In this document: one piece after another, positions 13,901 to 21,729 of the stretch | How positions within the stretch are numbered: position 1 is the stretch's first letter | How the letters are laid out: the number at the start of each line of letters is the position of its first letter | Source: Tritrichomonas musculus | Lineage: Eukaryota; Parabasalia; Tritrichomonadida; Tritrichomonadidae | DNA: 64,000 nucleotides | Direction: 5' to 3' | NCBI GenBank assembly: GCA_039105265.1 | Contig: JAPFFF010000010.1 | Location: 3,038,001 to 3,102,000 of the forward strand | Program-made: the position numbers and the translations under genes | Notes under the pieces: generated by a model | Databases searched by the model: none | The model's input: the letters and a program-made list of their open reading frames with translations, nothing else | Told to the model about the DNA's origin: nothing

Positions 13901-16900
13901 AGCTTGTGTATAATAAGAATTAAATTTTTCTGCTTCTTCATTTGGAAGACCAGCTAATGAAAATTTAGATAAAATAATGCTCAAAATCTCTTTTTTATTT
14001 GGCTGTGGGACAATATGATAAATAGATGAGTTAATAATTGTCGATGGAAGTTTATCTTTGCTTGATGATGTTTGTTGTGTATTGAAAATCCCAATAATGT
14101 CGAATTTTCCTTTTTCAGTTGTACTACCATTTGGTAACAAAATCGATGAAGAATTTGCATTAAAGACAGGAACAAGTGCATTTAACAATGCAGGTGATGC
14201 ATAATTTATATTTTCTAAAACAATTAATGATGGTTTATCAAACGAATCATATGATTTAATAATTTTAACGAACTGAGTTTCAACCATATTTACATGAATT
14301 CCATCTTTTTCACGAGATATTACATTTTTGCCAAACAAATCTTCATATTTTGTTGATTGTGAAATCATTATATGAATAACATTAATATTAAGCATTTCAG
14401 CAATAAAATTAATTGCAGTATGCTTTCCTTGACCCGGAGGACCTTCAAGAATGATTGGATTATGAATGGCCAATCCCATATGCAATAAATCAAGTAAATC
14501 ATTAAATGATTTTGTGAAAGCAACTTTTATCTTGCATTCATGAGCAGATGAACACTGAATAAAAAGATTGCTGACATTTGATAAAACACCAGATATTCCA
14601 TTTTTGGATGTAATGACTAATTGACATTCTTCTTTTTGATCATTAAAAATTTCAGGAATTTCAAAATAATCTTTAATTGTATTAAAAAGCATTTGTTTCT
14701 TCTTTTTAGAATCAATTAAACCTCCTAAAACTCTGAAAAGAGTGATTCCTATATTAATTTTCTGAAAATTTGAAAGAACATCATTTTGACTAGTTTTTAA
14801 TGAGTTTATACTCATATCTAAACTGTTTTTAATTAGTTTTGACGTTTCATGATTGAGTTTGGAAGCAATATCAACAATTTTAATCATCTGAGGAAAAGAA
14901 ATATGCGTTTTTAAATTCATTGAGTAAGCAATTGAAAAATCATTCAATTTATTTATGTCTTCAAAATCAAATTGTAAATCATTTGTTTGAATATAGCTCT
15001 TCAAAACAATCTCTTGTTCTTCTTTTGTATATTCAGGAACTGAAATTACAGTAAAACGAGAAAGTACAGCTTCAGATAATCTAGAAGGAGAATTTGCAGG
15101 ACATGTTGCAAACACTCCAAATGAATTTTTAAATTTTAGTTCCTTCTTATCAGCCTTTGTGAACGTGTTATGAATATCTTCAGATAATGTAAGGATATGC
15201 TTTCCCGAGAACAATTCATTAAATCTTTCCAAAACGATTGTTGGGAGATTTGATAAATCTTTTAATATCAATGACTTCCCTTGCAAAATAGCATTTAACA
15301 AAAGGCCAGGACGAAACTCTAAAGTTGTATTTGAAAGGACACAATTTTGTTTTTTATCATCATTTAATAATTTATCTGCTAAATGTTGAAGAGCATAATG
15401 AAATGATTTAAGTTCATCTAAACTCTTACCAGCTTTTACTTTTTCATCTACTTGCTCTTTCGTTAATTCACCTTTTTCCCAGGATTCTCTAAGTTTGAAA
15501 ATTTCATTATCTTTTTGAATAATTTTACAAATATATTCAATATAGAATAGTTTTGCTTCTGATTTTGTCAAAAAAACAGAAGAACCAAGAAGTTGGGCAA
15601 CATTTGTTTCTTGGTTTAATGAAATATCTTTGGCATTATCTAAAATTGTTTTTGCCAAAAATGTTTTGAATCCAGAATTTCCCATCAATAAAATTGGCTC
15701 TTCATCTTCACACAAATAAACATTAAATCTTGCATTCAAGAATGATGTTAATGAATTATCAGTCATACCCACATTCATTGAATTTATTGATATTCCAAAA
15801 TCTCCTTTCATCATAAAATACCCTGAACCTTCTTTGTTCTCAATTTTTGGAGTTGCTTTATAGCAATCAATGTACTTTGTGACTTCATTATCATTGAGAT
15901 TAAATGACAATTTAAGCATTTTGGAGACTTCATCAATGACATTTTCAACATCATTTTGTGCAACAGATGACATTGTGTAAAACAAAACATGATGTATTGG
16001 TTTAATATTTAAAAACATTTTTTTATTGTTTTGAGTGTAAATTCGTTTGAAAATTTTGGTTATATCTCTAAGTGACCATTGCTGAATATATGTAAGTTTA
16101 CTTTCATTAATTCTTATCATATAATCAGCAATATTTTTGGCAAATTCTTCATCTTCATCCTTGTATTTCCTTAATGAATCAAAGCTTTTTTTGGATAAAC
16201 TAATGCATATTTTCTCAATGTCTTCTCGATAAGGAGTTGGATAATTAATATAAACAAAACGGGATGCAATTGAATCAGGAATTGCATTTCTTCCAAGTGT
16301 TCCAATTTCATTTTGACATGCAATGAAATGAAATTCAGGTGATATATTAATAATTTCACCTGTTCCAGGAATAAAAACATTTTTACCTATTGTAGGATCA
16401 AGTGCTAAAGATAACGATTTCATTACAGATTGTGTTGAAAGATTTAATTCATCGGCGATGAAAACAATTCCTGATTTGAGAGCCTTTGTTAATGTTCCAT
16501 CATGAAAAACTATTTTTCCATCTAAAAGAGTTGTCGAACCAAATAAATGAGAAACTTTTGTTCCTGAATGAAATGAATGCATTTGGAATCCATTCTTATT
16601 ACTTGATGATCGTGGTCTCATTCTGGAAAATGCACGAGCTGATGATGTTTTTCCAACTCCAGTTGGTCCTGTTACACAAACTGGTTGTGAAATGATTGAA
16701 TATGCCATCAGTTTCACAAGAAAATTGCATAAACTCGGTGAATCTTCATAAAAAAAGCATTCATCATTTGTATTTAAATCATTTCTAAGCATGTTTATAA
16801 GTTTTCTTTCAAATTTTCTAGGAACTTCAAATTGATGATTGTTTTGAATAAGACTGAAAGCAAAATCAACAATTTGTGTCTCTGTATTTTCATTGTTATT

Positions 16901-19900
16901 CTCATTAAGAACTGATGAAAGCTTGAATATTGAATTGCATACTTTAGAGATATTTGAAATATTACGTTCATTTTTAATTTTATCGTAAATTTTTGGAATA
17001 ATACTAGGAGAATATTTATATGATTCCAATTCAGTATTAATAGGTTTTGCATTATTATCATTTTCTTTATCATCATCTCCACTTATGTTAACATCATCCT
17101 TCTTATCAATATCATAAGCATTAGTTTCATAGAGATTTGAGGCTGAAATTTTGGGCTTTGAAGACATATCAGAACAACATCTATTCATTAAAATTGTAAT
17201 TAAATTGTGAAATTGAATTTCTGTGATTGAATCATCGATTTGATTCTCAAGAACAATTATATCAAATCGATTCAAAAAAGCAGGTGACATTTGTGATATT
17301 TTATCAATATTTGATGTAGCAAGTATCCGGAATGAATCTTTAATTTCAACTCTAGGATTTGCTGAATTTTCAGGAATATCAAAGAATTTCTTTTGACCAT
17401 CATATTTTTGATCAAGAAGGCCATTCAATCTTTCAGTAACAGTTGAAGGCGCCTCATCAAGACTTTCAAGAACAGAGCATTTTCCTTGCATGATTGCCTT
17501 TGTTAAAAATCCATCTTGCCATTTAATTAATTCGCTTGTTCCGTCAGATTTCCCTGATGGCGCCTGATGACCAACAAGATCTGAAACTTTAATTTCTTCT
17601 GTACAAACACAAAAGAAAGTTTTTTGTGGTCCATCATCAACAACTTTTTCTTTATTGTAATAATCTGCAATCCACATTGCAACCTGAGTTTTTCCACAAC
17701 CTTCTTTTCCTGTTAAAATCACATTTCTCCCATTATGTAAAGAAAATAATGTTGATTTAACAGCTGAACATAATGATTCATTTTGATAGCAATTTGGAAA
17801 ATTAGGAAACTCAAACTTTTTGTTTCCTTTGGTTAAGTTTGGATATTTACTTAAAACATCCGTTAATTGATCTTTCAATTTTTTCTGGTATCTTGCACCA
17901 TATATTGTCATTATCGTATCATTTATTCCCTCATTTTGACTCAGCGCTTTAACAGTGGCTGCAATTTCTCGGATAGTAAAACATTGTGGATCATCAGCAA
18001 TTGCTGGATTCTCGCTCCATTCTTTATGAAAACTGACAAGACTTTTAATTACACCAGGTTCTTTATAATCAAATTGATATGCAAGTCCTTCTGCAATTTG
18101 TAAAAGCTCATCTTCTGTAAAGGCAGGAAAATTAATTACTTGAAATCTTGAATAAAATTTCAGTCCAAGATTTTGTCTTTTATTCGCATATGATCCTTTG
18201 TTAGGATTTTGTGTTGCAATCACTCTAAAATTGGGATCCATTGGAACGCAAACAAGTGGTCTTCCAGGGATTTCAATGCTTAATGTTCCACTGTCCAGTG
18301 ATTCTTCGATGCATTGGAGAACAGATGCTGAAGCAAGATTAATTTCATCAAGAAGAAGAACTTTTCCTTCTTTAAAAGCTTGATAAAAAGGTCCGTCTTT
18401 CTGTGCTATTCCTGCCCATGAGTTTTCATCTCCAATATATCGACCCATTAAATCTTGTGTCTTCGTTTCTGAGCTCAAATTAAATCTAATTAATTCACGA
18501 CCAAGTAATTTACAAACAATTTCTGAACTTAACGTTTTCGAGGTTCCTGTTGGTCCTTCTAATAAAACAGGGACACCAACTTTAATATAATTATATAGTT
18601 TTTGTAACCTATCTTCAGCCCCTTTTGTAAAAATGAAGTTTTGCTTTTTGACTTCTTCTTTATTAAAATCAATTTTTTCATCATTTTCTATTTGAATATC
18701 AACATCATTCAGAAGTTCGTCAATGTCCCATTTCGGTTTGTCAATGTCCCATTTCGGTTTGTCAATGTCCCATTTCGGTTTGTCAAAGTAAGGATCATCT
18801 ATAAGTGACCTAAAATTCATATTTATGTAAATGTTATTTGTTTCTAAGTCATTGGCTTCTTCTTCTTTCTTATTATTAATATCATCGATGCTGGTGATAA
18901 ATATAGAACTTGAGTTAGATTCATCATTATGTGTTAATAATGATAATTGGTCTTTTGCTACTGGATGTCCTTTATTTGAAGCCATTCTAAAGAATTGGAT
19001 CGCTTCTGTTATCTTTTTTTTGCATTTGTTTCCTTCCAATCTTGCTTTTGCATATAAATACATCATTTCTACATCACCAGCTAAGGCATCGTCTTTCATC
19101 TTTTTTATTTGAGGATTTAATTCCTCTTTTTCTGTTTGTCCTGTGATTTTTTCTTTGTATTCTTTGAATTTTTCTGATGATATTTCATGTATTGATTCAT
19201 ATATTTTTTCTAGTTTGTTGCAAATTACAGAGAAAAGTGGACGATTTTTTATTTCTAATGATAAGCAAGAAGCTAAAAGTTGATTTATTTCATCTGGAAT
19301 ATTATCAGGAAATATCGGCATTAAACCATTTTTGATTTCTTCTATTAATTCATCTAGATTATCAAATTCTTCATATATTTCAACACTTCCTGAGAGAATT
19401 TGTAGAGCAATAATCGCAAATGAAAATACATCAGATTTTTGGTGAAACCTTCCATTATTTTTTAATATATATGGATCAGTATAATATATTAGATTATATT
19501 TTTTCATATTTTCATTAGTAAATTCAAATTTTGGGAAAAACATAGATTGACTAAAATCTGAAATTTGAGGTTCAAAATTCTCATCAATTAAAATATTGGA
19601 AGGAGTAAGAGCTTTGTGAACTCTCATTAATGAATGTAAATAATTCATCGTTTGGGCAATTCCATATATAAAAAGATATTTTCTCTCAATATTCCACCAA
19701 TCAAGAGTTTTACCTTTTCCTATTAAATTAAAAACATGTTGTAATGAAAAATTTTCAGCAAATTTAAAAATAATAACATTTTTATGTTGACTATTTTCGT
19801 TTGATTTGCAAAAACCAATAAAAGGAATAATTCCTGGATGATTTGTTTCTTTGATCAATTCAACATATTTAATAAATTTATATTCTTCATCAATATCTTT

Positions 19901-20032
19901 AACAAACTTTGAAACGTATTTTGATGAGTCATTTGTCATGGTTGAAAGATATGAAACAAAGTTTCTTCCTTCACCTATTTCAGTTACACAATTGATATCT
20001 TCAAGGTTCAATGTAAGAAAGTCTTCTTCCAT
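1964..20032 (-). CDS. Giant midasin-related protein: kinase-like, six AAA+ modules, two vWA domains, GATase-like C-terminus
   Basis: The open frame extends to a TTG at 20059, but the first ATG is at 20032 and gives about 6022 residues. Residues 9-285 are kinase-like, with HKALTPSN in place of HRDLKPxN (139-146) and DFS in place of DFG, so catalysis is doubtful. Residues about 305-370 are Sel1-like. A 7-residue unit, DKPKWDI, occurs three times at 417-437. Six P-loop modules follow, with Walker A near 491 (GPTGTSKT), 770 (GKEGCGKT), 1122 (GPTGVGKT), 1448 (degenerate GNSGFKT), 1862 (GPPGQGKH) and 2177 (GDTASGKS). A linker of about 2500 residues contains helical and beta-rich parts. An acidic patch lies near 4855. 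vWA-like domains lie near 4965-5150 and 5325-5520; the second has an intact DSSRS MIDAS motif. Residues about 5600-5880 ('GGSVVLFAESDP') may be a class-I glutamine-amidotransferase-like fold. Midasin acts in 60S ribosome maturation. The extra domains make that role uncertain here. Confidence 0.8.
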   Translation of the reverse strand: MEEDFLTLNLEDINCVTEIGEGRNFVSYLSTMTNDSSKYVSKFVKDIDEEYKFIKYVELIKETNHPGIIPFIGFCKSNENSQHKNVIIFKFAENFSLQHVFNLIGKGKTLDWWNIERKYLFIYGIAQTMNYLHSLMRVHKALTPSNILIDENFEPQISDFSQSMFFPKFEFTNENMKKYNLIYYTDPYILKNNGRFHQKSDVFSFAIIALQILSGSVEIYEEFDNLDELIEEIKNGLMPIFPDNIPDEINQLLASCLSLEIKNRPLFSVICNKLEKIYESIHEISSEKFKEYKEKITGQTEKEELNPQIKKMKDDALAGDVEMMYLYAKARLEGNKCKKKITEAIQFFRMASNKGHPVAKDQLSLLTHNDESNSSSIFITSIDDINNKKEEEANDLETNNIYINMNFRSLIDDPYFDKPKWDIDKPKWDIDKPKWDIDELLNDVDIQIENDEKIDFNKEEVKKQNFIFTKGAEDRLQKLYNYIKVGVPVLLEGPTGTSKTLSSEIVCKLLGRELIRFNLSSETKTQDLMGRYIGDENSWAGIAQKDGPFYQAFKEGKVLLLDEINLASASVLQCIEESLDSGTLSIEIPGRPLVCVPMDPNFRVIATQNPNKGSYANKRQNLGLKFYSRFQVINFPAFTEDELLQIAEGLAYQFDYKEPGVIKSLVSFHKEWSENPAIADDPQCFTIREIAATVKALSQNEGINDTIMTIYGARYQKKLKDQLTDVLSKYPNLTKGNKKFEFPNFPNCYQNESLCSAVKSTLFSLHNGRNVILTGKEGCGKTQVAMWIADYYNKEKVVDDGPQKTFFCVCTEEIKVSDLVGHQAPSGKSDGTSELIKWQDGFLTKAIMQGKCSVLESLDEAPSTVTERLNGLLDQKYDGQKKFFDIPENSANPRVEIKDSFRILATSNIDKISQMSPAFLNRFDIIVLENQIDDSITEIQFHNLITILMNRCCSDMSSKPKISASNLYETNAYDIDKKDDVNISGDDDKENDNNAKPINTELESYKYSPSIIPKIYDKIKNERNISNISKVCNSIFKLSSVLNENNNENTETQIVDFAFSLIQNNHQFEVPRKFERKLINMLRNDLNTNDECFFYEDSPSLCNFLVKLMAYSIISQPVCVTGPTGVGKTSSARAFSRMRPRSSSNKNGFQMHSFHSGTKVSHLFGSTTLLDGKIVFHDGTLTKALKSGIVFIADELNLSTQSVMKSLSLALDPTIGKNVFIPGTGEIINISPEFHFIACQNEIGTLGRNAIPDSIASRFVYINYPTPYREDIEKICISLSKKSFDSLRKYKDEDEEFAKNIADYMIRINESKLTYIQQWSLRDITKIFKRIYTQNNKKMFLNIKPIHHVLFYTMSSVAQNDVENVIDEVSKMLKLSFNLNDNEVTKYIDCYKATPKIENKEGSGYFMMKGDFGISINSMNVGMTDNSLTSFLNARFNVYLCEDEEPILLMGNSGFKTFLAKTILDNAKDISLNQETNVAQLLGSSVFLTKSEAKLFYIEYICKIIQKDNEIFKLRESWEKGELTKEQVDEKVKAGKSLDELKSFHYALQHLADKLLNDDKKQNCVLSNTTLEFRPGLLLNAILQGKSLILKDLSNLPTIVLERFNELFSGKHILTLSEDIHNTFTKADKKELKFKNSFGVFATCPANSPSRLSEAVLSRFTVISVPEYTKEEQEIVLKSYIQTNDLQFDFEDINKLNDFSIAYSMNLKTHISFPQMIKIVDIASKLNHETSKLIKNSLDMSINSLKTSQNDVLSNFQKINIGITLFRVLGGLIDSKKKKQMLFNTIKDYFEIPEIFNDQKEECQLVITSKNGISGVLSNVSNLFIQCSSAHECKIKVAFTKSFNDLLDLLHMGLAIHNPIILEGPPGQGKHTAINFIAEMLNINVIHIMISQSTKYEDLFGKNVISREKDGIHVNMVETQFVKIIKSYDSFDKPSLIVLENINYASPALLNALVPVFNANSSSILLPNGSTTEKGKFDIIGIFNTQQTSSSKDKLPSTIINSSIYHIVPQPNKKEILSIILSKFSLAGLPNEEAEKFNSYYTQAKKVILTEGTSGLFTLNDVEKYILFRKLTKDIFHETTISQMIFAYRFSSDEMIQKMLKTLNLENMIFTPLFDYDASHSNLFIRISNDDVNGLLIPLISSPKNIDVLADLDSLTLPQKHCLIFLGCSLLAKRSCVIQGDTASGKSHLIRLFAKILGAKLNVFQMNSDSDISMLAGQSVLNNSISQNDQENFKKAFTDLKVDDSIRKYLNDPKNIDISNPKSWTPKELKKLLEFIQSIEIDIKCSKYCSEIENAVQLIKETMNPVNRFEHQESAFINAIRKGEWVLIDGIESAPSVIAEKISSLCGEKPELNLYEYGPKFYFSKDNIKPENRIHDNFQLFITYNPNYMKESQMIDQTFLVKSVTFTLPIIDERIENSAQMLLGSFLNLSFPIDLSKELAVRFASMHQFAKIVSKKNPDDFAGDVQFNGRTLKFLSKSFMQQYFDSDSKTLSKSICLSIKSLYWNSYINGKNEKYFHSSCLKKFKEKPKKELITCLQAGDMSFRDRNEQVLLTLRNIQKCVFGTATDSIYTLSTFLELCLLIHISDLSLIQEHILDTIRIIESKSNEGDDKIRPSIKYGTLYALCSLFDSIIKPASPIKKEHTFLSLKDQELKNNKSIVSELLKLDLLKELLKENLFSENSSILLGNKLYLEIISKVSNIASNFKKELIVDLFRQVQIDNDMIYFFDLIFPYLKFKNTANSMIAYWIPLSKSLISNGIRFSYTINDQKIEFNTSSTIDFIVNLQMNNANNFSITTAQLWHNRKRISKVEEHPENQNESFDLVFYWLIINYSKNLTDLDYDEIRKYWQSRAKNDYKNQKITNPSVDSILSLKDLYIKNDISLIGIIWNTIFTLSGDKIVELSHIIHPIEADLLISAYRMYLYINQDLIKDIVLWSKWASYFEINAKILWNIHLMSSIKLSQIEIDDNIKILNDVILYLRKSPEKMNDYCPSKNYVDKCETELTRLKEMKVQNDKDRKSIEIQKKIEKLKNILLNHKINEKFNQMRAELVIQLGNITDYTDEKYNFAYKMVHQFINEATVQLENHKDSNIIWPQSNCQDFDLTIMSENIKLFDCLIWYSRIKSILKEINKGKDIMKNLWKLNDFPEMEGPRLVLLENLIKNTKTDIPELSRKDKDQALFTLNAHMILKLYEINHSFLTDPDKISKTINKYIERNSNDEREIKWIYKKLSEFPSDLVLSIPKFEINDLVFLLVNEKSRKRFNSGPLLHGFDKNIFYKDLKKLMHVKFDSYEHAAKSICQIAYKNFIDPDSDAPDDYNKLKDSFTNSGDSSKSYILKRFSKIFEFAKYLEKWKDQTLRFDDISFLSDKWTNDMQLLNQFPSLLFWLYKHKQCSDQIIKRYHDYEFKDNEIPLWLLAIRILSSMNCISFDYNSNPNQMSTIIEKTISKSVIDYINDKKGKSLNYDWMSILLSNLPLDIANPTISIFHDFFINLALDNHVCSSFIDEKKNRCIEESVSKVVSIILDNKGQDLITENIENKNSIIAFLAFPSKYVQDKIKDYTSSSIDLILSNKATIKLKDFLGQSDKLNEIICNLQSAIKDDEEKMKNYFEEKSKQEYEQKRKKKIRDIKSNVEKYNEIIDLLSVKNEQHTNEIVAKGCNKLNEIKQEIKNYNLFLKEVAIQITCLEYHYKERKFNFKKTQIFKYYLLPGESYHQNVNFSKDCLIKEYTLKYPKIDPNFDYDQIQINKNYASNIPKIYFGLYHKSSFQFIYDIKEIDKLLKSLEKDFFNILTNSISVKYHFFDYLRRIDDLLNDLKINNRAEFSDNSQAKKTEKILQENLCEYINYLQPLIKNVKHLSDNPYSNVPWKILKDIEHTKLFKYQYDIQIPKLDCSSRKTFSFSKIENINSLASPIISISQENKIICSVKKLKCAIGPLFPSNICNPYSINIISFINDDVQYEIDNLSDQQFSKIITTKYKTSRNKSIQIFVIPPASKKDPEILKINGDLIIKMKSSQPFSLPFEVSIAILPLKVRIHCLNYKLTDYENNMKLCCEKIISGSKIDFEAKNYYNQSYFVLAVELESLDENEADQPNLSINKINQTFSIKIPEVTDPIRCKFIIKVALSQNLVTSILCDFIILPFAFTFEVYNYMTKRFESNCQLIYINSFCPLFFKIMTLFPSEQTCKLDCVMPRNISISSSNNEFTHKFQIKGDHIINAKISYIGSAVNYYPNKYYVSLSIRNITKKIYFQFIKPSFYVFRPFSITDDYQNQIFIDKFPCIEYDYNIRNWIKIKDAKKINKNQKWPSFICSPFQYYTDMEKFTIINYSDDKKVEYVSSSNDGKVTYLQMTYTAYFNLIFTSNIESTKKLIKKPSKIRFKPFQYYYYSVIGYLNENNKCWFPVFNEYPDLTGIDEINYSNDSKTIEQAEKNIKKMYQSLDEKKKIKHDKVDTYFHSKTEFPLKKMNFALMMLLLDQQTIYTNISDFINQFPSGIKRHFVDFHEKLNIFLERTNIPIKDISMIILHNLIVKFARIFKAKFEEIKSHQFCLESPFSIPELNQAILKMESEYYAYDKSLNKKRSNADNYEFSEKEKAMAKIPIDPLPDKTKQYDCFIVSENDLIKPCALNELSLGSFHFDDNDVEETIISNDIDSLVSLPPIEIPKEYTIESLNAFYSSCSQGATALPSYIRLRQIQSKDQDESENYFLKLLNIYNYITKSYDKNHSILANHINSFIESFKNCVRRLRRAGIDFSRSHLHQSLKDNLSNFQDFIKCPDINYPILRKNQWKTKNQRNNDFMKFVDPLFNKGKMGLTDVIKTDSIDNQFNYPNYIDEQPSEKSIEVVYHEIGNEEKQLIIAQVIGDNDDEENDSKDLSDDEKNQTISNKPTLRIVEHSKMEIVNPEDINGIFTDFTEKDSINRVLRRIKEMKKDAELEFLSSSECIIQNQNDLFRSSATSFPVGNLVILSQNLIANLIAKASDSKCPFLDISCNLLIDCSSFICVQNKLYNFMILIAYSYALSALEIPFSIAIVADLRFRFVLKPFEEEISILVLQRILDCLLIQRYKTNIADTFRHSLEFMKCPDEKRTQRALFIFSDGIDENLVLSQSWKEKLLNDPNNSFAMIFVKSKLLENEKYSVFQSMWDSFSEDIETAPSITKLIYINPDLNSPTIESIISIFCTVLSRQQNSSNLNFYNKLDQKPEFKHSYDDFSKDKIENIKLGFNYNFDEGSSSIFRKINPRFTASGSRFPMLDVGHYRNKIGKMTYSSPSQLIKEEFDQFIYRIVYSKRNSYRPLLETIFKPNKASQTVLSSTGTDFDITALVLNLINPVPDPLIYLEEKGGLIKNYGISIIIDSSRSCFNPLSSSHSYQTIMVFLTALASIDIPCVDVIIARNEVPIVLASEIPSLRLFNDRSTFWPSLFNCLSEDSFGCCSLEAAIHAAFDIRRMRSVDSTSYMFVLTDGLFQYEQKELIRNHIMTCIQSDIRIFGIGIGIYPSGIVDLFPQVIFATNPNDLIQGITSCFSDETNDSYENIIKQLAPEPPSPSDVSRVFQLLIHNEKNPIFRDLKKYLSENAPPALDAFADWYNKEQEQRNADNELVNPKGLDTEMFVKDFLEGQKILIVMLYDCTINNEEKPIIAPEYLFKTEFAGEEACVKKAVEHFGIEIIVVGNYKDAINELTKQTIPNKCDYYATWVISGLPFDMKLPDGGNQHLVDQFIDCLIQFWEKGGSVVLFAESDPLTFQANKFLEKVTFPDGRKTQLRLRGNHHGTKILKGDPSGLLNIAGTFNKSPLDFQKCQRAPLSHNLVEIYEGETISYAPNDESQYKPFTPFMRDSENGISALFYPGDKDPRYRRGDIIVDCGYTKLFDKMTTNGTFRYIQNIAGWTAQCESRSVMRIKPKDFRPEAIIFTIDENARCNLIKLPQVKIPKNIKIDTKQIQELPAKTQDLSVLDSIDSIKSISTFNTNFDAILKAVRIKLNGRKDNQLKEKFEQLFDRLKESGHIDPETNRRIKMLIGLAAGNIQNVFYDKNITAIINH
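18721..18783 (-). repeat. Perfect 21-bp x 3 in-frame tandem repeat
   Basis: Three identical 21-bp units lie head to tail and encode DKPKWDI three times, between the Sel1-like part and the first AAA+ module of the giant gene. Identity at every base, including third codon positions, points to a recent expansion. The length is a multiple of three, so the frame is kept. Confidence 0.9.
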
Positions 20033-20790
20033 TAAATTTAAAAATTTTAGTTCTTTCAATTAAGCATTCAATTTTTCAAAAAATGCCCTACTTTAATATA
20101 TCGATTCTTTTAAAAAATTAGCAAGCATAGAATTTTAACAAATCATTATTCACTTTTTAAATAAAACAGAGCCAAAAAAATTCGTATTTACCCTACTTTA
20201 TAATAGAGGTGCGGACAGGGTGAAGTGATTTAGATTCGCACCAAAATTTGCATATATTAATTATTTTTTATGAGCATTATAATGATATAATTATTTTTTA
20301 TTTTCGTCCACGGGGCCGACTTGTGGTGATATATGATTTTTTTTCTGAGGTAGAAAAATATAAACCACTGAAAAAAATATAAAAATATGTAAACTATAGA
20401 AATTATGTAATTGATAGAAAAATCTATTATTTAGAAGAAAAAAAGTAATAAAAACATGATAAAAATCATTTTTATACTATTTAAAAAAATGTGTCTCGTT
20501 TGTTATTATTTAATTATTAATGTATGATATAGTTTCCACTTAAATTGGCCCAAAAAAAAATTGAGAAAATGAAAATGGGCCAAATTTAATAAAAAAAAGT
20601 ATTTTAAAATTATATTATTAATATATAATTGTTATATATTTTATATATATCATATAATTATTATAATATAATAAAATAATAAATTACATATTAAGATATG
20701 AATTTAAATGCAACTACTCTCAATTATTATTTACTATATTCTCAATTTTATTCTCGAAGATTTTTTTATTCAAAATTTATGAAAAAAGAA
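20033..20790. other. Upstream region of the giant gene, non-coding
   Basis: No coding frame is supported. Two near-identical phrases, CCCTACTTTAATATA (about 20088) and CCCTACTTTATAATA (about 20191), lie upstream of the giant gene and could be promoter elements. A short GC-bearing inverted pair, GGTGCG (20208-20213) and CGCACC (20237-20242), could form a weak hairpin. Their function is unknown. Confidence 0.35.
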
Positions 20791-21487
20791 TTAAGGTAAA
20801 AATGTCATACGTTAAGCAACCGCTTTTATTTTTTGACACTATTTATTGTGACATGTTAAGTAAAATCATTTTCGTGTTTTTCATTAAAGAATACAATTTT
20901 TATTAACAAATACTTTTAATTCCACTCCCAAAAAAGCCCAATTTGTTTTGATTTCACTGAATTTGCTGATTATGTGGACATAAATCAATTTAGTATTTTA
21001 TATTTTCAAATTATATCTCATCAAAAAAAAATTTGTTATATTATTGATGGGGATAATTGGTAAGGAGTTTTCATCGCACATATGACAAAATTTTTCTTTG
21101 TTTACAGTTTTTTACAAATAATATTTTTTTTTAATATTACGAAAACGATAAAAGAATTAACTTTAATGGCAAACTCGCATTTTTCATAGAAATAAAATCG
21201 ATATTTTATAAGAAGAAACGAATCTTATCAAATTCTTTGTAAATTTATTTTTCCATTACTACCTTTTTTTATAATTCAGTAAAATTTTTGAGATAATTAT
21301 TGATATTATATTTTAAAATTAAATATAAATTACATAATCTTTCTCTTCTTTATAATAATTCGAATATAAATCTAAAACCTTTTTTGGTTCAGATATTTAT
21401 TGAAAAAGTTAATATACTAAATTTATAATTGAAAAATTCAATTATAAAATTTTTATTTCAAATTGAATATAAAAATCTCTTGAATGG

Positions 21488-21520
21488 TCACTTTTTGAGG
21501 GAGAAAAACTCAAAAAGTGA
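21488..21520. repeat. Perfect 12-bp stem hairpin
   Basis: TCACTTTTTGAG (21488-21499) and CTCAAAAAGTGA (21509-21520) are perfect inverted arms around a 9-nt loop. The core CTTTTTGAG is shared with the larger palindrome directly downstream. Confidence 0.85.
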
Positions 21521-21534
21521 AAGCAATTCAGAGA

Positions 21535-21601
21535 TTTACAAATTCCGCTCCACACTTTTTGAGAGCTCGGCTCTCAAAAAGTGTTACGTGGAATTTGTAA
21601 A
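21535..21601. repeat. Nested 67-bp palindrome
   Basis: A 15-bp inner stem, ACACTTTTTGAGAGC (21552-21566) and its complement (21570-21584), surrounds a 3-nt loop. A second, outer pair, TTTACAAATTCC (21535-21546) and GGAATTTGTAAA (21590-21601), is also perfect. Together they could extrude as a cruciform or form a long hairpin RNA inside the miniature transposon. Confidence 0.85.
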
Positions 21602-21729
21602 ATATTTTATAAAGTTCAGAAATTCAAATCTGACATATATTGAAATTTAAACTTTTTCTGGAAAGGTGCTTTTCCTAAATTTTTAACGTACTCTTTCTCA
21701 ATTTTTAACGTATGGCATTTTTACCTTAA

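Larger units (their letters stand above)
20795..21725. mobile_element. TTAA-flanked miniature transposon (MITE), 931 bp
   Basis: The ends are inverted repeats of about 21 bp that begin GGTAAAAATG and continue with T or C, then CATACGTTAA. One mismatch separates the two copies. Both ends are flanked by TTAA (20791-20794 and 21726-21729), the target site used by piggyBac and Kolobok transposases. The interior has no transposase frame, so the element is non-autonomous. It holds two strong hairpins near its right side. The AACGT word of its ends also appears in the 30-bp array upstream of the transposase gene at 32959, but the outermost terminal sequences differ (GGTAAA here, GGGTGC there). Confidence 0.7.

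Noticed and set aside
20033-20059. Upstream extension of the giant gene, the phosphatase and the helicase frames to TTG codons
   Set aside because: Nuclear genes start at ATG. The first in-frame ATGs (20032, 36104, 54011) were used.
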